From: Chloroflexota bacterium
GTDB taxonomy: Bacteria; Chloroflexota; Anaerolineae; Aggregatilineales; Phototrophicaceae
NCBI GenBank assembly: GCA_011525385.1
Contig: WTGF01000128.1
Span: forward strand, 1 to 64,000
DNA length: 64,000 bases
Reading direction: 5' to 3'
Shown: in pieces, positions 7,277-16,045 of the stretch
Layout: every line of letters begins with the position of its first letter
Position numbering within the stretch: the stretch's first letter is position 1
The notes under the pieces: model-generated
Told to the model about the DNA's origin: nothing
Databases searched by the model: none
Seen by the model: the letters and a program-made list of their open reading frames with translations, nothing else
Translations under genes and position numbers: made by a program

Positions 7277-8818
7277 ATGCCCATAATCGAAACCCAGAAC
7301 GTCCACAAGATTTATCCCAACGGCGTGCACGCCAACGATGACATCAGTTTCGCGGTCGAGCAGGGGGAGATCCACGCCCTGGTTGGCGAGAACGGCGCCG
7401 GCAAATCAACACTGATGAAGCTGCTTTATGGCCTGGAGCACCCTTCGTCGGGGCGCATTTTCATCCGCGATAGCGAAGTCGAAATCGGCAATCCACAAGT
7501 GGCCATCGAACACGGAATCGGCATGGTGCACCAGAACTTTATGCTGGTGAATTCCTTCACTGTGGCGCAGAACATCATCCTCAACCGCGAGACCAAACAG
7601 GGCATGTCCATCGACTTCCAGGGCGCCGTCAGCGATACCGTGGCGCTATCGGAAGAGTACGGCTTAAACGTCAATCCAAATGCCAAAATCGAAGATATCC
7701 CGGTGGGCATGCGACAGCGGGTGGAGATCCTCAAGGCGCTTTACCGCGGCGCAGAGATATTGATCCTCGATGAGCCGACCGCTGTCTTGACGCCAAGCGA
7801 GACGCAAGACTTGTTTGCGGCTATCCGCAACCTGGTCGAGGGCGGCAAGACTGTCATCTTCATCACGCACAAGCTCAAGGAAGTGATCGAGATATCCGAC
7901 CGCGTCACGGTCATGCGCGACGCGCGGGTGATCGGCACGGTCAATACCGCCGAGACGGATGAGCGCGAATTGGCGCGCATGATGGTCGGTCGCGAGGTCT
8001 TCATGCAGGTCGATCGACCGGAAGTGACGCGCGGCATGCCCGTGCTGGATGTGATTCACTTGACCTATGCCGACGACAGCGGTCACCAGTTGCTCAAACA
8101 GGTCAGTTTCCGCGTCTATGAAAACGAGATCCTGGGCATCGCCGGCGTGGAAGGCAACGGGCAGACCGAACTGGCCGAGGTGCTAACCGGCTTGCGTCCG
8201 CCCACTACCGGAGAAGCCTATATCAACAACGAACAAATTTTGGGGCACGGTCCTCGTTCCGTGCGCGAACATCAAGTGGCGCATATCCCGGAAGATCGCC
8301 TGACCAACGGCGTGGCCCTGACATCATCCATAGACGACAACCTGATTATTGATCGTTATTATCGTGAACCATTTACCCGGCGCGGTCTGCTGGATATCAA
8401 GTCAATCGTCGACAACGGGGTAGACTTGATCCGCGAGTTCAACATCATTGCGCCCAGCGGCGCCATCCCGGTCAACGCGCTTTCCGGCGGCAATATGCAG
8501 AAAGTTGTTGTCGCCCGCGAATTGTCCTCGACGCCCAAGCTCTTAATCGCCGCCCAGCCCACCCGCGGCGTCGATATCGGCGCTATCGAGTTCATCCATC
8601 AGGAATTGGTCGATCAACGCACCGGCGGGCTTGCCATTCTGCTGATTTCGGCCGACCTGCAAGAAGTGATGAAGCTATCCGACCGCATCATGGTGATGTA
8701 CGAGGGCGAGATCGTTGGTATCTTCCCCAATGACGAGAGCCTGACCGAGGAGCGCATCGGCTATTATATGCTCGGCGCCGAGCGGCAGGAGGCGGCCGAA
8801 ATGGAGCGATACGCATGA
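7277..8818 (+). CDS. BMP-type ABC importer, tandem ATP-binding protein
   Basis: Two fused ATPase domains as in the sugar/nucleoside (MglA/YufO-like) importers, 514 aa. The first half has Walker [10 protein letters not shown] (residues 37-45), a degenerate signature [11 protein letters not shown] and Walker [13 protein letters not shown]. The second half has the degenerate Walker [11 protein letters not shown], a good signature LSGGNMQK and [10 protein letters not shown] in the Walker B region, the asymmetry normal for this family. The correct start is the ATG at 7277, not the ORF-track start inside the endonuclease; the protein then begins [16 protein letters not shown]. No clear ribosome-binding site precedes it. 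The stop overlaps the first permease start (ATGA). Confidence 0.93.
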   Translation: MPIIETQNVHKIYPNGVHANDDISFAVEQGEIHALVGENGAGKSTLMKLLYGLEHPSSGRIFIRDSEVEIGNPQVAIEHGIGMVHQNFMLVNSFTVAQNIILNRETKQGMSIDFQGAVSDTVALSEEYGLNVNPNAKIEDIPVGMRQRVEILKALYRGAEILILDEPTAVLTPSETQDLFAAIRNLVEGGKTVIFITHKLKEVIEISDRVTVMRDARVIGTVNTAETDERELARMMVGREVFMQVDRPEVTRGMPVLDVIHLTYADDSGHQLLKQVSFRVYENEILGIAGVEGNGQTELAEVLTGLRPPTTGEAYINNEQILGHGPRSVREHQVAHIPEDRLTNGVALTSSIDDNLIIDRYYREPFTRRGLLDIKSIVDNGVDLIREFNIIAPSGAIPVNALSGGNMQKVVVARELSSTPKLLIAAQPTRGVDIGAIEFIHQELVDQRTGGLAILLISADLQEVMKLSDRIMVMYEGEIVGIFPNDESLTEERIGYYMLGAERQEAAEMERYA

Positions 8819-10515
8819 CATCGTTGAGAACCAATCTCCTGCTGATCGTCGGTGGACTGGCCGGCATTCTGGTCACGCTGTTCATCACCAACACCATGTT
8901 CGACGGCTCGATGGAAAAGATGACCGGCACGCCGACCTGGCAGAATATCCTGCTGGTCAATGTGCTGGTCGGCGCTTGCATTTTGCTCTTTGTCGTGGAA
9001 CTGCGCAGGCAGGCCATTCGCGTCTTGCTCACGGTTATTGTGGCGCTCATATTGGGATTCATCGTCACATTCGTCTTTAACCTCGACGCGGCTGATCGCT
9101 TCGCCAGTGGCGAGTTCCGCGCAGAGGTGGTTTCTGATGCCGAGCCGGCCGAAAATGACGATGTCGACTTGGAATACAACAAGCGCCGGGGCGGGCATTT
9201 CAATAAACCAAACGTGGTCGCGCCCGTCAGCGAGATCGCCTGGACATTTGCCGGTAGCGAAGGGGACGTCGTCTCGCTGCTTGCCTATGCCAAAAATCGC
9301 CGCTCCGAGGTCGATGTGCTGGTCGAATTGCGCGATGACTCCGGCGCTGTTCTGGCATCCGCCACTTCCGCCACTATGACACAGGTGGACGAAACCTTTG
9401 ACGACCTTGTCAGCAGGAAAGACGCTGTCATCGAAGGCTACGAGTTACCAGGCGATGGCGTCTACACGCTTTATTCACGACCCGAGGAGATCGGTACGGG
9501 CACGGTGCTCTCCGAAGCGATGATCCAGTCTCAACTGGCGTTTGAGGCTTTGCTGCTGGGTCCGATCGAGCGCGTCAATCGCTGGGGCGTCTGGATACAG
9601 GACGCCATCACGCTGATCTTGCTGGGTCTGTCATTCGCGATCGTCTTTCGCGCGCAGCAGTTCAGCCTGGGCGCGGAAGGGCAGCTCTATTTCGGCGCTC
9701 TGGTATCCGGCATTATCGCGCTCAACTCGCCGCATATTCCGGGCATCCTCTTGATTCCTTTCATCATCCTGGCATCGGGCACGGCGGGCTTCATATACGG
9801 ACTGATACCCGGCGCGCTGAAAGCCTATCTCGGCGCCAATGAACTGGTCTCGACGCTGATGCTCAACGTGATCGCCACGCGCTTCTTCGAGATGGTGCTC
9901 AACTTTCAACTCAAGCCGCCTGACGCAGGTTATGTCGCATCAAGTAAATTCACCGAAAACGCGATATTGCCAGTCATTGTGGAAAAGACACAGGTCACCA
10001 TCGGCGTCTTCGTGGTGGTCATCGTCATTTTCATCTCCTGGCTCTTGATCCGGCGTACGCCGCTGGGTTACGAAATTCGCATCATCGGCTCCAACCTCAA
10101 GTTCGCCGATTACGGGGGCGTCAACTCGCGGCGAACGATCATGCTGGTGATGGCCATCAGCGGTATCGTTGCCGGTTTGGCGGGCATGCATCTGGCGACC
10201 GGCATCCATCGCCAGTTGATCTTGAACATATCGTTCGCGCTGGCCTTTGAAGGGGTGGTGGTCGCCTTGCTGGCGCGCTTGAATGTACTGGTGGTGCCCT
10301 TCACCGGCTTGTTGTACGCTTATTTGCGGGCCGGGGCGCAATTCATGGAGCGCGATGCCAATGTCAGCTTCGAAGTGGTGCGCATGATCCAGGCCATCAT
10401 CATCTTGCTGATCACGGCCGAAGCGCTGGTGACCTTCTTCCAACAACGACAAAAACGCGCCGATATCGACGAAAGCGGACACGCCGTGGCAGCCGTGGAG
10501 GGCAGCGATGTTTGA
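8815..10515 (+). CDS. BMP-type ABC importer permease 1 with extracytoplasmic insert
   Basis: Inner-membrane permease of the BPD_transp_2 (YufP/RbsC-like) class. The conserved permease core, with about eight spans, starts near residue 255 (WGVWIQDAITLILLGLSFAIVFRAQQFSLGAEGQLYFGA) and includes LGANELVSTLMLNVIATR. At 566 aa it is 200 residues longer than typical relatives. The extra N-terminal part has three hydrophobic spans (about residues 7-23, 44-61 and 67-85), then about 130 residues of soluble, Asp/Glu-rich sequence (residues about 95-225) that should face outside. The ATGA start overlap with the ATPase gene and 8-bp overlap with permease 2 show tight coupling. Confidence 0.9.
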   Translation: MTSLRTNLLLIVGGLAGILVTLFITNTMFDGSMEKMTGTPTWQNILLVNVLVGACILLFVVELRRQAIRVLLTVIVALILGFIVTFVFNLDAADRFASGEFRAEVVSDAEPAENDDVDLEYNKRRGGHFNKPNVVAPVSEIAWTFAGSEGDVVSLLAYAKNRRSEVDVLVELRDDSGAVLASATSATMTQVDETFDDLVSRKDAVIEGYELPGDGVYTLYSRPEEIGTGTVLSEAMIQSQLAFEALLLGPIERVNRWGVWIQDAITLILLGLSFAIVFRAQQFSLGAEGQLYFGALVSGIIALNSPHIPGILLIPFIILASGTAGFIYGLIPGALKAYLGANELVSTLMLNVIATRFFEMVLNFQLKPPDAGYVASSKFTENAILPVIVEKTQVTIGVFVVVIVIFISWLLIRRTPLGYEIRIIGSNLKFADYGGVNSRRTIMLVMAISGIVAGLAGMHLATGIHRQLILNISFALAFEGVVVALLARLNVLVVPFTGLLYAYLRAGAQFMERDANVSFEVVRMIQAIIILLITAEALVTFFQQRQKRADIDESGHAVAAVEGSDV

Positions 10516-11902
10516 GAACGTCATTGACGGCATCTTCAGCGCTATATTTCTCGCCGCTATCCTGCGCGTGACCACGCCGATCCTGCTGCCGTCGCTGGGC
10601 GCGCTCATCTCTGAAAAAGCCGGTGTGCTCAACATCGGTCTGGAAGGCATGATGCTGTCCTCCGCCTTCACCGGCGTGGTGGTAAGCGCTTATTCACAAG
10701 ATTGGTTCGGCGCGGAAGCAGGACTGACGATCGGTCCCTGGTTGGGACTGTTGCTGGGCGTTTGTGTATCGTTGCTTCTGTCCTTTGTGCTGGCGCTCTT
10801 CCACCTGGATCTCAAAGGCGATTTGTTCCTGTCCGGCATCGCGCTGAATATCTTCGGCTCGTCCGCCACTGTCGCCATCATGTTCGAGTTGACCGGTGAC
10901 CGCGGCAATACCAGCACCCTGGCCAGCTTGCAGATGCCCTTCATTCAATTGCCGGAATTCATCAACCAGATTCCCATCATCGGTGAATTCATCTTCGGCG
11001 TCTTTGACAACCAAAGCGTCATGACCTGGGTGGCCTTTATCTCCGTCTTTTTCGTGACATTTTTCCTGTATCGCACGCCCTTTGGCATGCACCTGCGCGC
11101 GGTCGGCGAAAACCCCGAGGCGGCGGCCTCGGTCGGCATCAACGTCAAGCGCATCCGTTATTTCGCATTGCTGATCAGCGGTTTCTTCGCCGGCTTGGGC
11201 GGCATCCACATGAGCATGGGCTACTTGCAGCTCTTCCAGCGCGATATGACGAACAATCGCGGTTTCATCGCTCTGGTCACGCCGTCTCTGGGCGGCGGCA
11301 CTCCCACCGGCACCATGATTGCCTCGTCCATCTTCGGCTTTTTCGACGCGCTGGGCATCCGTATTGGCTCGCTGGAGATCCCGTCGCAGTTGCCGCAGTC
11401 GATTCCCTATTTCGCGACGGTGTTGGCGCTGGTGATTTATGCGCTGCAACGGCGCATTTCACAACGCGTGAGCGAGATGCGCACCGCTTCCGGCGCCGCT
11501 TTCGACGCGGCTTTCTGGCGCTCGATCCAACGTATCAGCATCTTGCACATGCTGTTGATGATGGTGGCGGTTATCGGCGTTGTGACCGGGGTCAGCATCC
11601 TGGCGGCGCCCAACGGCTTCGGCGGCGCTGACGGCGCGGTCCCGATAGGCTTGCTGATCGGCGCCTTGTCCATCGCGCTCTTCGTTATCAGCTTGCCCTT
11701 CGTCCGCGATATCTTCAAGATTCAGCAGCGTTGGAAAGCCAGCGCGGCTGTGACGGTGGTCTCGCTGGGCATTTACCTGACGCTCTTTCTGGCGCTCTTT
11801 TTCGAGCCGATCCTGGCGCTGGTCATCGGCTTGCTTGCAGCCGGCGCGATCTGGCTGATCATCGGCGGGCGCGTGCTGATGCGGGCGGACGCTGCTGACT
11901 AG
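10508..11902 (+). CDS. BMP-type ABC importer permease 2
   Basis: Second BPD_transp_2-class permease (YufQ-like). The core carries TPILLPSLGALISEKAGVLNIGLEGMML near the N-terminus and RTPFGMHLRAVGENPEAAASVGINV, the coupling region facing the ATPase. After the normal end at about residue 320 (PYFATVLALVIYALQRR) there are roughly 140 additional residues with four more hydrophobic spans (ISILHMLLMMVAVIGVV, VPIGLLIGALSIALFVIS, AAVTVVSLGIYLTLFLALFF, ILALVIGLLAAGAIWLII), an extension not usual in the family. It closes the transporter gene set; a fresh promoter follows. Confidence 0.9.
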   Translation: MFENVIDGIFSAIFLAAILRVTTPILLPSLGALISEKAGVLNIGLEGMMLSSAFTGVVVSAYSQDWFGAEAGLTIGPWLGLLLGVCVSLLLSFVLALFHLDLKGDLFLSGIALNIFGSSATVAIMFELTGDRGNTSTLASLQMPFIQLPEFINQIPIIGEFIFGVFDNQSVMTWVAFISVFFVTFFLYRTPFGMHLRAVGENPEAAASVGINVKRIRYFALLISGFFAGLGGIHMSMGYLQLFQRDMTNNRGFIALVTPSLGGGTPTGTMIASSIFGFFDALGIRIGSLEIPSQLPQSIPYFATVLALVIYALQRRISQRVSEMRTASGAAFDAAFWRSIQRISILHMLLMMVAVIGVVTGVSILAAPNGFGGADGAVPIGLLIGALSIALFVISLPFVRDIFKIQQRWKASAAVTVVSLGIYLTLFLALFFEPILALVIGLLAAGAIWLIIGGRVLMRADAAD

Positions 11903-11924
11903 ATTGCGCAGTCCATGTTATAAT
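11895..11924 (+). promoter_or_regulatory. Possible sigma-70 promoter
   Basis: A consensus TATAAT (11919-11924) with CTGACT 18 bp upstream lies across the permease stop codon, 30 bases before the ATG of the coiled-coil protein. The -10 is perfect and the -35 is partial (four of six). Confidence 0.45.
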
Positions 11925-11953
11925 GGCGTAAGCGTTGCGAAAGAGAATTTGGC

Positions 11954-12451
11954 ATGGAACAGTTGGACATCAATACCTTGTTGCAAATTGTAACAGTAGC
12001 CATCATCGTGTTGGGCGCGCGATGGCAACTCCCATCCAAAGACGATATCAAGCGCCTCGAAGACCGCTTTGACACACAGGACAAAGATTTTTCCGACCGC
12101 ATAGACAAGCTGGACGCCAAGTTTGAGGCGCGCTTCGCCCAGCAAGACGCCAAGTTTGAGGCGCGCTTCGCCCAGCAAGACGCCAAGATTGAAGAGCGCT
12201 TCGTCCAGCAAGATGCCAAGTTTGAAGAGCGCCTCGCCCAGCAAGATGCCAAGTTTGAAGAGCGCTTCGCCCAGCAAGATGCCAAGTTTGAAAAACTAGA
12301 CGCCAAAATTGATGACCTGCGCCGGGAAGTGAAGGCGGATATCCAACGCCTCGAAGATCGGTTGGAGAGAGCCAACGCATACCATGCCCGCAGCGTCGAA
12401 TTGCTCGACGCTATCCATCGCGAGCTGGCCGATCGCCGCGAGCCACTCTAG
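11954..12451 (+). CDS. Membrane-anchored hendecad coiled-coil protein
   Basis: A 165-aa protein with one N-terminal hydrophobic span (TLLQIVTVAIIVLGARW, residues about 9-25) and a long charged helix. Residues about 56-110 are five exact-length 11-residue repeats of the form FEARFAQQDAK, a hendecad pattern typical of nearly straight coiled coils; the DNA shows this as 33-bp tandem units. Downstream the coil continues (IDDLRREVKADIQRLEDRLERA). Function is unknown; related single-span coiled-coil proteins occur at 16.05 kb and, without the span, at 52.2 kb. It separates the importer genes from the salvage enzymes and may have its own promoter. Confidence 0.7.
   Translation: MEQLDINTLLQIVTVAIIVLGARWQLPSKDDIKRLEDRFDTQDKDFSDRIDKLDAKFEARFAQQDAKFEARFAQQDAKIEERFVQQDAKFEERLAQQDAKFEERFAQQDAKFEKLDAKIDDLRREVKADIQRLEDRLERANAYHARSVELLDAIHRELADRREPL
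12119..12283 (+). repeat. Five 33-bp in-frame tandem repeats
   Basis: Units begin at 12119, 12152, 12185, 12218 and 12251, each of the type AAGTTTGAGGCGCGCTTCGC followed by CCAGCAAGACGCC. They differ by a few substitutions that mostly keep the hendecad pattern. A sixth, truncated unit (AAGTTTGAAAAACTAGACGCC) follows. Confidence 0.9.
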
Positions 12452-12459
12452 GCAGAAAT

Positions 12460-12570
12460 ATGAATGGCATCCTCTACGCTGGCGACTGCTTGCAGGTAAT
12501 GAACAATCCGGGCAAGCCTCTGGGTTTGCCGATATATGGCGCCCGGCGCAAAGGCGCGGCGCTGATTTAG
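12460..12570 (+). pseudogene. Possible N-terminal remnant of a DNA methyltransferase
   Basis: A 36-codon frame starting MNGILYAGDCLQVMNNPGK, which resembles the opening strand and Gly-Asp-Cys turn of amino-methyltransferases (compare VICGDSDAEL in the gene at 5.1 kb), then loses all similarity and stops. There is no ribosome-binding site. It could be chance or debris of a former restriction-modification gene; the match is only about 14 residues. Confidence 0.25.
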
Positions 12571-12575
12571 CTCCT

Positions 12576-12606
12576 CACCCCTCCCCGATGTCTTGGAGAG
12601 GGAGTT
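12576..12606. repeat. CCCCTCCCC...GGAGAGGGAG repeat
   Basis: Imperfect inverted repeat (CCCCTCCCCGATGTCTTGGAGAGGGA) of the same C/G-rich hairpin family as at 4.69, 17.77 and 32.2 kb. It lies in the short gap before the ADP-ribosylglycohydrolase gene. Confidence 0.5.
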
Positions 12607-12683
12607 TGATCGCCAAGCAAGCAATTTCAACAGTCGAACTAAGTTTCCCCCCATTGCGATGGCGGGAGTAAGAGGAGTAAGAT

Positions 12684-13691
12684 TTGAGTATGCAAAACAA
12701 AATCCTCGGATGTCTCTACGGCCAAGCCCTGGGCGATGCCTTCGCCATGCCGGCGCAGGTCCACCCGGATGATACTGAGCGCAGCTTCGGCTGGCTCGAT
12801 AGCTGGCAAGACGCGCCCGATGACCATATCGTGCACGCCGGCTTGCCCGCTGGCCGCATCACGGATGATTCCGAGCAAGCGTTCTCTATCGCGGCTGCGG
12901 TGATTGAGGCCGGGGGCGTGACGCTCGACGCGGTCGTCCGCGGATTGGTCAGTTGGTACGATCGCGTTGGCGGCGACGACTCGCCTTATGTCGGTCCCAG
13001 CACGCGCCGCGGCATCAACGCGCTGAAAGCCGGCGGAGATCCGCGTAAGACGGGGACTTGGGGCGATACCAACGGCGCGCCCATGCGCATCGCGCCCATC
13101 GGCTTGCTCAATCCCGGCGACATACTCGCCGCGGTAGCCGATACCGTGATTGTCTGCATGCCCACGCACTACACTCAGCCGGCGGTATCGGGGGCCTCTG
13201 CAGTGGCAGCGGCTGTTGCGGCGGCGATGGTTGAAGGTATTTCGCTGGATATGGTGATTGAGGCGGGCTGGCAAGGCGCGCAACTCGGCAGAGCGAAAGG
13301 GCGCCCGTGGTTCGGTTGCTTGGTGGATTTCAAGATTGATCAGGCACTGGATATCGCCGCGAGCGGTGAGGACGATAGGACGCGCTTGCGGCGGATATTC
13401 GACGAGGTGGGCGCGACCTTAAACGTGCCGGAAACGGTGGGCGCGGCTTTTGGCTTGCTGGCGATGGGGAATGGCGATCCCAAGCGGACGGCGATTCTGG
13501 CCGCTAATCTGAGCGGCGATGCCGATACCATCGGCGCCATCGCCTGCGCCATGGCCGGTACCTACGCCGGCTTTGACGCGATTCCGGCTGAAGATGTCGC
13601 GGTGCTGGAAAAAGACGAAGTCTTCCGCGCCTATAATGTGCGCGGTATCGCCGCCGGGCTGGAAGCGCTCAATCACAGATCAGCCAACTGA
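12684..13691 (+). CDS. ADP-ribosylglycohydrolase family protein
   Basis: Cytoplasmic Mg-dependent hydrolase of the DraG/ARH fold that removes ADP-ribose or cleaves related N-glycosides. Family landmarks are GQALGDAFAMP at the N-terminus, the metal ligands in RITDDSEQAF (about residue 58) and the C-terminal metal/phosphate loop SGDADTIGAIACAMAGTYAG. The length of 335 aa is typical. The TTG at 12684 is six bases after AGAGGAG; the ATG at 12690 is an equally possible start. The ATGA junction with the PfkB gene shows coupling. Together with the kinase, YjbQ and nucleoside hydrolase it suggests breakdown of an imported nucleoside or ADP-ribosyl compound. It is a different subfamily from the four tandem copies at 46-52 kb. 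Confidence 0.9.
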   Translation: MSMQNKILGCLYGQALGDAFAMPAQVHPDDTERSFGWLDSWQDAPDDHIVHAGLPAGRITDDSEQAFSIAAAVIEAGGVTLDAVVRGLVSWYDRVGGDDSPYVGPSTRRGINALKAGGDPRKTGTWGDTNGAPMRIAPIGLLNPGDILAAVADTVIVCMPTHYTQPAVSGASAVAAAVAAAMVEGISLDMVIEAGWQGAQLGRAKGRPWFGCLVDFKIDQALDIAASGEDDRTRLRRIFDEVGATLNVPETVGAAFGLLAMGNGDPKRTAILAANLSGDADTIGAIACAMAGTYAGFDAIPAEDVAVLEKDEVFRAYNVRGIAAGLEALNHRSAN

Positions 13692-14647
13692 TGACTAAGC
13701 GACTTGTCACAGTTGGCGACCTGGTGGTCGATCTACTGCTGGATGTTCGGCTGCCCATCACGGCCGACGTCCATCAAATGTCGCCGACGCTGCTGCTCGA
13801 ACCCGGCGGCGCTTGCAGCACCATCCTGGCGGCGCGCAATCTGGGTTTGGATGTCGCCGCGCTGGGCGCGGTCGGCGCTGATTTCCAGGGACGGATGCTG
13901 CTCGATATCATGGCGGGAGCCGGCGTCGACACGTCGGCGCTGCTGGCGCCCGCTGGGAGCACCACGACGACTGTGGTCGCCCTCGCGGATCAGGAGGGCG
14001 GCGGGCATGTCTTCCTGGGCAACTACGGCGAAGGGCCCGACATCGCGCTGACAGACGCCGCGCGCGAACAACTGAAGCGCGCGGATGTCGTCTTTGTCCC
14101 GGGTTATTCCTTGGTCGAAGAGCGACTGCGCCCCTTGATCGAGGGCGTTTTGGAGTTTGTCAATGACGGTCCGACGCCGCTATACGTGGATGTGGGACCA
14201 TTCATGGGCCAGTTGGAGCGCGTAAGGGTGGAGCGCGTCCTGGCTTTGACGGATGTCCTGCTGCTGACCGAAGACGAGATTCCCTTTGTCAGCGATGGGG
14301 AAACCGGCATCAAGGCCTGCCGCCGATTGCTCCAACGCTATCCATCCCTTTTGATCGTGTTGAAGTTGGCGGGAATGGGCTGCCGTATTATGGCGCCCGA
14401 AATCGACATACGCTGCCGCGGCTTTCCGGCGGCGGTCATCGATACCATCGGCGCGGGCGATGTCTATGCCGCGGCCTTCATCTGGTCGCGCATCCAGGGT
14501 TATGCGCTGGCGGATTGTGGTACTATAGCCAACGCCATGGGCGCCGCAAGCGTCACAAAAGCGGGCGCCGGCCGCGGGGCGCCGACTCGCCGCGAGGTAC
14601 AGGCTTTGTTGGACAAGCACAAGACAGGATTACAACTCTCATGCTAA
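13691..14647 (+). CDS. PfkB-family sugar/nucleoside kinase
   Basis: Ribokinase-type ATP-dependent kinase, 318 aa. The N-terminal PfkB region has VGDLVVDLLLDVRLP and a glycine-rich PGGACSTILAARNLG segment; the catalytic signature DTIGAGDVYAAAFIW lies near residue 255 with the active-site aspartate. Substrate is not readable, but ribose, a nucleoside or a ribosyl derivative released by the adjoining hydrolases is the natural guess. It starts inside the stop of the ADP-ribosylglycohydrolase gene (ATGA) and its own end overlaps the YjbQ start by 7 bp. Confidence 0.9.
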   Translation: MTKRLVTVGDLVVDLLLDVRLPITADVHQMSPTLLLEPGGACSTILAARNLGLDVAALGAVGADFQGRMLLDIMAGAGVDTSALLAPAGSTTTTVVALADQEGGGHVFLGNYGEGPDIALTDAAREQLKRADVVFVPGYSLVEERLRPLIEGVLEFVNDGPTPLYVDVGPFMGQLERVRVERVLALTDVLLLTEDEIPFVSDGETGIKACRRLLQRYPSLLIVLKLAGMGCRIMAPEIDIRCRGFPAAVIDTIGAGDVYAAAFIWSRIQGYALADCGTIANAMGAASVTKAGAGRGAPTRREVQALLDKHKTGLQLSC

Positions 14648-15048
14648 AGACCGTAGTTTTTGATACGCCGGGCGGCGATGCCCTGGTTGATATCACAGCG
14701 CATGTGCAGCAGGCGATCGATGAAAGCGGCGTAGATGCCGGACTTTGCGCCATTGTTGTTCCACATACTACCGCCGGTATCACCATCAATTCGGGACTTG
14801 ATCCGGCCACGCCGAACGATATCTTGGCTGATCTCAAGCGGCTGGTGCCGACGCGCGTCGATTTCGAGCATCAGTACGACACGCCGGCCGATGCCGCCGG
14901 GCATATCAAAGCGACTTTGGTCGGGCATAGTGTGACGCTGGTGATCGAGGAGGGCAAATTGCTGCTCGGTCACTCGCAAAGCATCATGTTCTACGAATTC
15001 GATGGACCGCGCAAGCGTCGCGCCCAAGTCAAAATACTGGGAGGATAG
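14641..15048 (+). CDS. YjbQ family (UPF0047) protein
   Basis: A 135-aa protein of the YjbQ/UPF0047 family. The conserved stretch VVPHTTAGITINSGLDP and the C-terminal ATLVGHSVTLVIEEGKLLLG...MFYEFDGPRKRR are characteristic. Members have been linked to a weak thiamine-phosphate-synthase-like activity, with the true role unclear. The start is the ATG at 14641, overlapping the kinase stop; the ORF-track start at 14515 lies in the kinase gene. Its presence inside a nucleoside-salvage operon is a useful hint to the role of this family here. Confidence 0.85.
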   Translation: MLKTVVFDTPGGDALVDITAHVQQAIDESGVDAGLCAIVVPHTTAGITINSGLDPATPNDILADLKRLVPTRVDFEHQYDTPADAAGHIKATLVGHSVTLVIEEGKLLLGHSQSIMFYEFDGPRKRRAQVKILGG

Positions 15049-15050
15049 CC

Positions 15051-15995
15051 ATGCCGCGCAAAATCATTATTGATACCGACCCGGGTGTTGACGACACCAT
15101 GGCGATCTTCTTCGCCTTGTGCTCGCCCGAGCTGGAAGTGATCGGCTTGACCACGATCTTCGGCAATGTGCATACCGAGCTCGCGACCACGAACGCGCTG
15201 CGCTTGCTGGAAATCGCCGGCCGGGCCGATATCCCGGTCGCTCATGGCGCTGATAACGCGCTGACCGGCCCGTTCGAAGGTCCCGTTCCTTTTGTGCATG
15301 GCAGCGACGGCCAAGGCGACGTCTTCCTGCCGGATCCGGCAGGCGCGCCTAGGGACATCAGCGCGGCGCAGTTTATCGTTGAGCAACTGCGCGCGCATCC
15401 CGGCGAGATCACGCTGGCGCCGGTCGGTCCTTTGACCAATATCGCGCTGGCGCTACGCCTGGAGCCGCGCATCACCGAGTGGGTCGACCAGGTGGTGCTG
15501 ATGGGCGGGAACGCGCTGGCGCCGGGCAATGCCAGCCCGGCCGGCGAGGCCAATATCCGCAACGATCCGGAAGCGGCCGATCTGGTATTCGGCGCCGATT
15601 GGCCGGTGACCATGGTGGGCCTGGACGTGACGCACAAGGTGCACATGCGGCCGGAAGACATCGCCGAATACGAGACGCACGGCAATCCCATGTCCGACCA
15701 TATCGTCCGCATCCTGCCGCACTATCGCAACTACTTCGAATCAAACTATCCGGCGCAGGGGATCTTCGTGCACGATTCCAGCGCCATCGCCTACATCCTC
15801 GACCCGTCGCTCTTCGAGACCAAGCGCTGGGCGATCCGCGTCGGTACGCAGGGCTTGGGGCGGGGCAAGACCTGGCCGGCCTTGGGCAAGTACATCTTGC
15901 CGCCCTGGCAAAATCGGCCGCTGGTCAATGTCTGCGTCGGCGTCGATGGCCCGCGCGTGGTGGCGCTGGAAGCCGAGCGCTTGCGGGACGCTTAG
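15051..15995 (+). CDS. Nucleoside hydrolase family protein
   Basis: Second inosine/uridine-type nucleoside N-ribohydrolase, 314 aa. The calcium site signature is IIDTDPGVDDTMAIFFAL at the N-terminus; LAPVGPLTNIALAL, VLMGGNALAPGNASPAGEANIRNDPEAA and the late VHDSSAIAYIL segment follow as in the family. The ATG lies two bases after the YjbQ stop. As the last gene of the run, it would free bases from the imported nucleosides and give ribose to the PfkB kinase. Confidence 0.92.
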   Translation: MPRKIIIDTDPGVDDTMAIFFALCSPELEVIGLTTIFGNVHTELATTNALRLLEIAGRADIPVAHGADNALTGPFEGPVPFVHGSDGQGDVFLPDPAGAPRDISAAQFIVEQLRAHPGEITLAPVGPLTNIALALRLEPRITEWVDQVVLMGGNALAPGNASPAGEANIRNDPEAADLVFGADWPVTMVGLDVTHKVHMRPEDIAEYETHGNPMSDHIVRILPHYRNYFESNYPAQGIFVHDSSAIAYILDPSLFETKRWAIRVGTQGLGRGKTWPALGKYILPPWQNRPLVNVCVGVDGPRVVALEAERLRDA

Positions 15996-16045
15996 ACCGA
16001 TGGTCCCGGCGAGTGTATATGATTGACAGTATTTGTCGTGGGATT

